From assembly GCA_008501785.1 (NCBI GenBank), contig QQUD01000158.1:1-7589 (forward strand): DNA of 7,589 bases, given 5' to 3'. Every line of letters starts with the position of its first letter. Within the stretch, counting starts at the first letter, position 1. Source of the DNA: Chloroflexota bacterium (GTDB taxonomy: Bacteria > Chloroflexota > Anaerolineae > Promineifilales > Promineifilaceae). Under the pieces are notes generated by a model. It was not told where the DNA came from. It did no database searches and saw nothing but the letters and a program-made list of their open reading frames with translations. A program made the translations under genes and the position numbers. Of this stretch, positions 1-4,342 are shown piece after piece.

Positions 1-122
1 TGGCACGCGATCAGGGACGTCCACATCAGGAACTGCTCCAATACTGATCTTCCCCCAATATTATAGACACACAGAAGAGACAAAAAGATGCTTAAAATAA
101 ATCCGTTCAAATGGTGTCACTT
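1..122. other. left-edge intergenic stretch, unassigned
   Basis: This is the region downstream of the rimK stop codon. On the minus strand it has an exact TATAAT at 65-60, but no convincing -35 hexamer 16-18 bases upstream of it, so a promoter for a gene beyond the left edge is only possible. On the plus strand, one frame stays open from position 3 to a TGA at 45-47 and could be the last 14 codons of a convergent gene, but it is too short to judge. No strong intrinsic terminator for rimK is visible. Confidence 0.3.
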
Positions 123-1352
123 TCATTCTTCTTCTTGTTTGTCAGGCTCTTGATAAACTTCTTCTGCCACTGGCAAATCAGGTAGTTCCAGTACCAGTGG
201 GCGCTGTTTACGGCGAACCTTCGCCGGAACCAGGTCCCGCATCAATTCCATTTTACCAAAACAAAGCAAACGATCCCCAGATTCAAGAATCCGTTGCGCT
301 CGTGGATTGGGAATGGCGGTCACGCCGCGATAGAGTGTGAGCACATTAATATCTTTTTCACGTAATCCAGATTCGGCAATCGACTGGCCGACATACTTTG
401 AGCCTGTAGGAATGTGAATCTCGGTGACGCCATACCCTCTACTCACCGTCAGCCGCTGGCGCACGTCAATTTCCGGGAAATCAACTTGAGCCGCAATGTA
501 GTCGATAATGGATCCAGCAATGTCTAGTTGCGTACAGCCTTCAATGCCTTCTAATCCGGGCGATGAATTCACTTCCACAACTTGTGGCCCATCTTTGCCC
601 TCTAGCAAGTCAACCCCGGCCACCCGTAGGCCCATAATCTGAGCCGCCCGAACGGCCGTTTCCCGATACAATTCATCAAGCACCACAGGCTCCGTCAGGC
701 CTCCCCGATGTACATTACTACGAAACTCTTGCCCCTGCGCCACCCGGCGCATGCTGGCAACCACCTGGTCGCCAACTACAAAGGCACGGACATCGCGCCC
801 TTTACTCTCCGCCACAAACTTCTGAATCAATATATTTTGTTTTTGACTTTGTAACAGCTCAATAATCGCCTCGGCTGATTTAACCGTTTCCGCAAGAAGC
901 ACCCCGATTCCCTGTGTCCCTTCCAACAGTTTGATAATCACAGGGGCACCACCCACTCTCTCGATTGCTGGTAACACATCCTTTTTATCGCGCACGAAAG
1001 TCGTTTGTGGAATGCCGATTTGGTGCCTGCTCAGGATTTGCAAGCTGCGCAGTTTGTCCCGCGAGTTGGCAATCCCTGCGGCTGAATTCGCGCAAAACAC
1101 ATCCATTTGCTCAAATTGGCGCACAACCGCTGTCCCGAAATAAGAGATCGACGCACCAATTCTTGGCAGCACGGCATCATAATTGGAGAGCTGTTTTTGG
1201 GCATAATAAATATCGGGTGTCGCTTCTTCGAGATCAATGGCGAACTTAAGCGTATTCAGTACAAAAACTTTGTGTCCACGCTGTACCGCCGCTTCACGAA
1301 GTCGTCGTGTACTGTAACAATTGGGACTGCACGATAGAATGCCTAGTTTCAT
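123..1352 (-). CDS. rimK: RimK-type ATP-grasp glutamate ligase with C-terminal RCK_C (TrkA-C) domain
   Basis: Predicted ATP-dependent alpha-L-glutamate ligase of the RimK family. In E. coli, RimK (about 300 residues) adds glutamates to the C terminus of ribosomal protein S6 and can make poly-glutamate. Residues 1-290 cover the whole enzyme. The preATP-grasp N domain begins MKLGILSCSP. NSRDK (96-100) and IIKLLEGTQGIGV (139-151) supply the ATP-binding lysines K100 and K141 and the glycine loop. The acidic metal ligands D248, E260 and N262 sit in AGVDLL and VVEVNSSPG, at the same numbers as in E. coli RimK. What is unusual is an added domain at about 304-376, with GQSIAESGLREKDINVLTL, an IPNP turn and the LESGDRLLCFG strand typical of RCK_C/TrkA-C ligand-binding modules. 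A charged tail ends in EEE. The ATG follows the rimB stop codon directly and has AAGGA six bases upstream. Family and domain fusion look secure. The substrate (S6 or another peptide or small molecule) and the RCK ligand are unknown. Confidence 0.9.
   Translation of the reverse strand: MKLGILSCSPNCYSTRRLREAAVQRGHKVFVLNTLKFAIDLEEATPDIYYAQKQLSNYDAVLPRIGASISYFGTAVVRQFEQMDVFCANSAAGIANSRDKLRSLQILSRHQIGIPQTTFVRDKKDVLPAIERVGGAPVIIKLLEGTQGIGVLLAETVKSAEAIIELLQSQKQNILIQKFVAESKGRDVRAFVVGDQVVASMRRVAQGQEFRSNVHRGGLTEPVVLDELYRETAVRAAQIMGLRVAGVDLLEGKDGPQVVEVNSSPGLEGIEGCTQLDIAGSIIDYIAAQVDFPEIDVRQRLTVSRGYGVTEIHIPTGSKYVGQSIAESGLREKDINVLTLYRGVTAIPNPRAQRILESGDRLLCFGKMELMRDLVPAKVRRKQRPLVLELPDLPVAEEVYQEPDKQEEE
652..659. 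repeat. ACGGCCGT palindrome, copy 1 (in rimK)
   Basis: Read on the coding strand as ACG GCC GTT (Thr-Ala-Val). Extended match AACGGCCGTT. Confidence 0.9.
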
Positions 1353-1859
1353 TTATATTCCTTCTGTTGCCGATTCAGCAGCAGTTTGCGTCTGTTTCGG
1401 TCGCTTAGTTCGTTTCGGTTTTCCACCATAATAAGAGTTGCCTGTATCAACAAAAAATCGTCGTCGAATTGCCTCGCGGCCCAGCAGCATGCGAAAGCCC
1501 ATTTTGGTGCGACGCGCCAGCGTCAATTCGACAGGCCAGGTAATGCCCAGCAGTTCGACATTGGCAATAATCACCGGGCGGATGGCAGCCCTGCCACTCG
1601 AACTGCGCACCGATCTGAATTCGAGAACTTTTACTTCCAATTGCTCTGTTTTATTGCTTTTTCGTTGAATCGGTTGAATTTGAAATCGTACCCATTGCGC
1701 ACCATCGCGCTCAAATACTTCCATACCATAGGCGTGTAACGACGATGACCGGGCACCCGTGTCGACTTTGACTTTGATCGCCTTGATTCCAAAATCTGGC
1801 AGCCCAACCCATTCCCGCCAGCCGATGATTGGTAGGTTTGTATTCCTTCGCTTTACCAT
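1353..1859 (-). CDS. rimB: RimB / ATP-dependent zinc protease family protein (retropepsin-like fold)
   Basis: Small 168-residue protein of the family named 'ATP-dependent zinc protease' (Pfam Zn_protease), which includes Pseudomonas RimB, a protein proposed to counteract or process RimK-dependent glutamylation. Visible signatures are the GWREWVGLPD opening (13-22), the aspartic-protease-like KVDTGARSSSLHA stretch with DTGA at 33-36, and the C-terminal MGFRMLLGREAI block (120-131) followed by RRRFFVDTGNSY. A lysine- and arginine-rich tail follows (about 147-155). The length is typical of the family. The stop codon TAA abuts the rimK ATG with no base between, so the two genes form one transcription and translation unit. 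The ATG at 1859 has no good Shine-Dalgarno sequence. A possible short upstream ORF ends across this ATG, which could supply coupling. The family name is historical: neither zinc nor ATP dependence can be read from the sequence, and the DTGA motif suggests an aspartyl-type active site. Confidence 0.85.
   Translation of the reverse strand: MVKRRNTNLPIIGWREWVGLPDFGIKAIKVKVDTGARSSSLHAYGMEVFERDGAQWVRFQIQPIQRKSNKTEQLEVKVLEFRSVRSSSGRAAIRPVIIANVELLGITWPVELTLARRTKMGFRMLLGREAIRRRFFVDTGNSYYGGKPKRTKRPKQTQTAAESATEGI
1359..1363 (-). promoter_or_regulatory. rimK ribosome binding site inside rimB
   Basis: AAGGA on the minus strand, six bases before the rimK ATG. It lies within the last sense codons of rimB (GAA GGA ATA TAA), so rimK initiation is probably coupled to ribosomes finishing rimB. 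It supports the start chosen at 1352. Confidence 0.7.
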
Positions 1860-1996
1860 TTTGGCTTTACTCTGGAGAGTATCCAGACAAATTCTGTGTT
1901 TCTAAGAATCCATCTTCGACCTCTGCTATTTGCTTTATTAAGGCTGTCAGGCGATATTCTTGCAATTGTAAACATATCCGTACCAATTGAATCCAA
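1853..1996 (-). CDS. possible 47-codon leader ORF overlapping the rimB start
   Basis: Reading begins at a TTG preceded by an A-rich AGGAG nine bases upstream, and runs 47 codons to a TAA. The TAA lies within ATGGTAA at the start of rimB, so the two ORFs overlap by seven bases (1853-1859). The predicted peptide begins MDSIGTDMF, has a basic middle (SRGRRWILR) and ends VKPKW. I recognise no family. In favour: a good ribosome binding site, the overlap, and the lack of one at rimB itself. Against: a non-ATG start, and AGA and ATA codons unlike the neighbouring genes, so it may be chance in an AT-rich spacer. Confidence 0.22.
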   Translation of the reverse strand: MDSIGTDMFTIARISPDSLNKANSRGRRWILRNTEFVWILSRVKPKW

Positions 1997-2068
1997 TGGT
2001 TTGTGCTCCTTTTTTGCTTTTTGTGAATATAACTATTGTGGGATTTCCCTGTATGAGTGGATAATCTA

Positions 2069-2097
2069 ATTTAACCTCAAGGTATAAGAATCTTCAA
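2069..2097 (-). promoter_or_regulatory. weak candidate promoter for rimB-rimK
   Basis: Minus strand TTGAAG (2097-2092), a 17-base spacer, then TTAAAT (2074-2069). Each hexamer matches the sigma70 consensus at four of six positions. It lies downstream of the terminator that ends the PA14/SH3b transcript, where an independent rimB-rimK promoter is expected. Matches of this quality are common in AT-rich DNA. Confidence 0.2.
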
Positions 2098-2123
2098 ATG
2101 CAATTGGACTGACACTGCCCAAT

Positions 2124-2164
2124 AAAAAGCGCCGCATGAGTTTTGCACTTGTGCGGCGCTTTTT
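2124..2164 (-). terminator. intrinsic terminator of the PA14/SH3b gene
   Basis: A perfect 13-bp inverted repeat, AAAAAGCGCCGCA at 2124-2136 against TGCGGCGCTTTTT at 2152-2164, with a 15-base loop. It begins 16 bases after the stop codon of the minus-strand gene that ends at 2181. Both arms end in A/T runs, so the structure has a GC-rich stem followed by a T-tract on either strand and could act in both directions. It separates the PA14/SH3b transcript from rimB-rimK. Confidence 0.9.
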
Positions 2165-2180
2165 TCTTTGTGTCAATCCT

Positions 2181-3962
2181 TTAATTGGTTACGGGCAGCG
2201 ATGCAAAACCTGTGCTGCTCACCAGATAAGTTGCACTTGACCAGCCGACACGACCATCAGCCAACTTCACTTTGATCCAGGAGCTGTCAATATTACGACC
2301 CACCATTTCCACACTTTGCCCGCGCACAATGCTGGTAATGGTTGTAAACGTAATCCCCGGCCCTGAACGCACATTGAGTGCATACACAGCATTTGAAATC
2401 GTTGCCGTTGGACCCGTTGCTGTCGATGCAGGCGGCGCTGCTGAGATCAATGGTAAGTTTGCGATGGGCACACTTGGTTGTAACAACGGTGCGTACACCC
2501 AGCCTTGCGCTCCGCTTGCCAATCGTACCTGCACCCATGTGTTGGTTGGGTTGCGGGCTATCAGATTGACCACAGTCCCTTGGGCCAAAACCTGCGTAAT
2601 GCCGTAGGTGGGTCCAGGCCCTTGTCGGAAATTTAGGCGCAGACTGGCAACGGTTGCCGTTGGTGTGTTAATGGGCTGTGTTGGAATCGGATTAGGTGCT
2701 GGGAGAACGCTGACCAGGGTTCGGGTCAAGCTCGCCCGTGCGCCGCCAACGCCCTCATAATACTCCATTTTTATCTCGACCAATCCACCAGGCAAGTTGA
2801 TTTCACCCACAAAATCTTGTGGTGTGTGATCGTGCCAGGCGTTGATAATGCGGTTGCCGTTGACCCATAAACGGACACCATCATCTGTATTGGCCGTGAA
2901 TCGGTATAGTCCAGGGGTGAGAAACAGTGTCCGTGTCCAGCGTACTGAGAAGTTGTCGGCCGTGATCAGCGCGTTCGGCGAACCATTTCCCCAGTTAAAG
3001 GCGATGCCAGCATCGTCTCGTACCAAAGCCGGTGTGCCGGTTAGATTTTTGTTGTTAAAGTACTCGCCACGCCAGGTATTATCACCGGTTGGGCCAGCAA
3101 TCTTGGTGCGATCTAGTCGTGCATACGCACCACCAACCCCTTCGTAATACTCCATGCGAATGTATGTGGAGCCACCGGGTAGATCGATTTCGGCGCTGTA
3201 TGGTGTCGCTGCCTGATCGAGCCATTTGTCAATGAGCAAACGGCCGTTTACCCACAGCCTCACCCCATCATCCGTCGTAGTTGTGAATCGGTACCGGCCC
3301 GCATCTAAATTAATAGTCCGCGTCCACCGCACAGAGAAATTATCAGAGGCGACAACATTCCATGCTGGCGAGCTGCTACCCCAGTTAAAGTCAATCCGTT
3401 CATCATCCCGAACCAAGGCTGGCGTACCCGTCAGCGTCAAGTTGTTAAAGTATTCACCGCGCCACCTGGCAATTTCAACGGACAGCGGCTCGATCAGCAG
3501 CTTGGCAATTGCGCCACCACCTGCATCATAATATTCAACCTTAATTTGGTGATCGCCTGCGCTCAAAAAGAGCGTTGCTGATAATGAATGCACCTGGCTG
3601 TCGTACCATGAATCAAGGATGATGGCGTTGTCTACCCAGACGCGCATCCCATCATCCATGGTGGCTGTGAACCGGTACGTGCCTGCTTGCATGTTCATCG
3701 TGCGCTTCCAGCGAGCAGAAAAGTTATCTGTATTAATTCCGGTTGGTGCGCCAGCACCCCAATCGTGATTAAGGTTGGCTTCCTGGCGGACCAAGGCTGG
3801 ATCGCCGGATAATGTTTTATTGTTCCAATACTTTGCTTGCCATTCATTGTCAGCAGCCTGTGCTGTTGACGCAGATGCTCCGACTATCAGGCCAAACAAC
3901 AAGAGCGTTGCGAGGCTAAAAGCCCATCCCAATTTACGGTTTGTTTTTTTCATTTGTTTCAC
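2181..3962 (-). CDS. secreted protein with three PA14 and two SH3b domains
   Basis: Predicted exported protein of 593 residues. I chose the GTG at 3962 because a full AGGAGG lies six bases upstream; the ORF is open 14 codons further, but that start has no such site. A signal peptide covers about 1-36: a KKTNRK basic end, a hydrophobic core, and AQA before the likely cleavage point. Three PA14 domains follow at about 41-160, 167-284 and 297-415. Each opens with W.(A/G)(K/E)Y(W/F)NN..L.G.PALVR, contains a DDG(M/V)R(V/L)WV strand, and has EYY near its end. After a proline- and threonine-rich linker, two SH3b domains lie at about 435-493 (LNFRQGPG, TWVQV, GWV) and 522-581 (LNVRSGPG, SWIKV, GWS). 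No LPXTG, lipobox or C-terminal membrane anchor is seen. PA14 domains bind glycans and are found in adhesins and glycosidases; bacterial SH3b domains bind cell wall or peptides. No catalytic domain is visible, so it is probably an envelope or matrix binding protein with unknown ligand. Confidence 0.88.
   Translation of the reverse strand: MKQMKKTNRKLGWAFSLATLLLFGLIVGASASTAQAADNEWQAKYWNNKTLSGDPALVRQEANLNHDWGAGAPTGINTDNFSARWKRTMNMQAGTYRFTATMDDGMRVWVDNAIILDSWYDSQVHSLSATLFLSAGDHQIKVEYYDAGGGAIAKLLIEPLSVEIARWRGEYFNNLTLTGTPALVRDDERIDFNWGSSSPAWNVVASDNFSVRWTRTINLDAGRYRFTTTTDDGVRLWVNGRLLIDKWLDQAATPYSAEIDLPGGSTYIRMEYYEGVGGAYARLDRTKIAGPTGDNTWRGEYFNNKNLTGTPALVRDDAGIAFNWGNGSPNALITADNFSVRWTRTLFLTPGLYRFTANTDDGVRLWVNGNRIINAWHDHTPQDFVGEINLPGGLVEIKMEYYEGVGGARASLTRTLVSVLPAPNPIPTQPINTPTATVASLRLNFRQGPGPTYGITQVLAQGTVVNLIARNPTNTWVQVRLASGAQGWVYAPLLQPSVPIANLPLISAAPPASTATGPTATISNAVYALNVRSGPGITFTTITSIVRGQSVEMVGRNIDSSWIKVKLADGRVGWSSATYLVSSTGFASLPVTN
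2718..3842 (-). repeat. three tandem PA14-coding repeats
   Basis: Approximate copies at 3842-3483, 3464-3111 and 3074-2718, about 355-360 bases each with short linkers. Copies two and three share near-identical protein blocks, for example EYFNN..LTGTPALVRDD, DNFSVRWTRT, DDGVRLWVNG and MEYYEGVGGA. Copy one is more diverged (KYWNNKTLSGDPALVRQ, DDGMRVWVDN). The pattern fits an older duplication giving copy one and a more recent duplication or conversion between copies two and three. Confidence 0.85.
3240..3247. repeat. ACGGCCGT palindrome, copy 2 (in the PA14/SH3b gene)
   Basis: Read as AAC GGC CGT (Asn-Gly-Arg). Present in the second PA14 repeat only; the third has AAC GGC AAC at the equivalent site. 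Extended match AACGGCCGTT. Confidence 0.9.
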
Positions 3963-3968
3963 GGCACA

Positions 3969-3974
3969 CCTCCT
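3969..3974 (-). promoter_or_regulatory. Shine-Dalgarno site that sets the GTG start of the PA14/SH3b gene
   Basis: AGGAGG on the minus strand, six bases before GTG at 3962 and 15 bases before the next in-frame ATG. The spacing favours GTG over either neighbouring ATG. Confidence 0.8.
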
Positions 3975-4002
3975 GTGTACCACAAAATAGTGTCCCGATT
4001 TC

Positions 4003-4064
4003 AATACATTTCTAAAGACGCTGTTGGGCTATTTATCAGCACCTAACTGCACTTGAAATGTATT
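4003..4064. repeat. 10-bp inverted repeat in the PA14/SH3b leader
   Basis: AATACATTTC at 4003-4012 and its exact reverse complement GAAATGTATT at 4055-4064, separated by 42 bases. It lies 41-102 bases upstream of the GTG start, so it would be in the 5' leader if transcription begins further out. It could be a stem in RNA or two half-sites for a repressor. Confidence 0.5.
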
Positions 4065-4108
4065 TGTCGAGCATTGAATAGTTTAGCGGGTTTAGGCAGC
4101 TACCACAT

Positions 4109-4136
4109 TAGACAAAAGATGGTTTGTGCCTATATC
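4109..4136 (+). promoter_or_regulatory. candidate sigma70-type promoter for cdaA
   Basis: TAGACA (4109-4114; five of six to consensus), a 16-base spacer, then TATATC (4131-4136; four of six). If real, the cdaA transcript would carry a leader of about 200 bases that includes the repeats described below. No better pair was found nearer the gene. Confidence 0.3.
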
Positions 4137-4202
4137 TTTTGACGTACTTTATCGGTTGTTTGGGGGAATAGTGAAACGGCAGTAAACAAAAAAGACCCTG
4201 TA

Positions 4203-4268
4203 GAACAGTGCCTTTTAATTACAATAAAAGTACAATAAAAGACGTAAATAGACATGGTGAACAGTGCC
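4203..4268 (+). repeat. spaced direct repeat GAACAGTGCC
   Basis: Identical 10-mers at 4203-4212 and 4259-4268, with partly similar flanks (GT before, TTTA-like sequence after). They bracket the 11-bp tandem repeat upstream of cdaA. The first copy also forms the right arm of the imperfect hairpin at 4190-4216. This layout suits a pair of regulator-binding sites, though no regulator can be named. Confidence 0.5.
4220..4241 (+). repeat. perfect 11-bp tandem repeat TACAATAAAAG x2
   Basis: TACAATAAAAG occurs at 4220-4230 and again at 4231-4241 with no gap. The period is close to one helical turn, so both copies face the same side of the DNA. Each contains a -10-like TACAAT, but neither has a plausible -35 at the right distance. 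Confidence 0.7.
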
Positions 4269-4342
4269 GTATTTAAAGCGGTGACGAAACGAGGGCAAAT
4301 CATTCGTGCCTGATTAAAAAAGAACGATAAGATTGACAGATT

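Larger units (their letters stand above)
1860..2180. other. intergenic region between rimB and the PA14/SH3b gene
   Basis: This 321-base, AT-rich stretch contains three kinds of signal: a strong intrinsic terminator at its right end (2124-2164), a weak sigma70-like candidate on the minus strand (2097-2069), and the possible leader ORF next to rimB. The palindrome CAATTG occurs three times (1963-1968, 1984-1989, 2101-2106), which is not remarkable in AT-rich DNA. I see no tRNA, known riboswitch or mobile-element end. Confidence 0.5.
3963..4342. other. divergent intergenic region between the PA14/SH3b gene and cdaA
   Basis: This 380-base non-coding stretch must hold the control signals for both outward-facing genes. 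It contains a 10-bp inverted repeat near the PA14/SH3b start, a candidate plus-strand promoter, a 10-bp direct repeat spaced 56 bases apart, and an 11-bp tandem duplication. An imperfect hairpin (4190-4200 with 4206-4216, loop TAGAA, two mismatches) carries six Ts when read on the minus strand and resembles a weak terminator or attenuator. I do not recognise a known riboswitch or RNA gene here. Confidence 0.55.

Noticed and set aside
3..47. Open plus-strand frame at the left edge, ending at TGA 45-47
   Set aside because: Only 14 codons are visible, with no recognisable motif. The other two plus-strand frames also run open to similar extents.
2841..3531. Plus-strand frames of about 100 codons antisense to the PA14 repeats
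   Set aside because: They recur because the underlying gene is repetitive. Their translations resemble each other only as mirror images of the PA14 copies and have no independent start signals.
3963..4004. ATG at 4004 as start of the PA14/SH3b gene (adds 14 residues)
   Set aside because: It has no ribosome binding site and would put the AGGAGG inside the coding region. GTG at 3962 has ideal spacing and places the signal peptide at the true N terminus.
4333..4338. Exact TTGACA just upstream of the cdaA ATG
   Set aside because: A matching -10 would fall inside the coding region after the start codon, so it cannot drive the full-length gene. It is likely chance.
4137..4342. A c-di-AMP (ydaO-type) riboswitch in the cdaA leader
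   Set aside because: It would be an attractive feedback device, but I could not find the conserved GC-rich helices and paired layout of that class in this AT-rich stretch. A covariance-model search would settle it.
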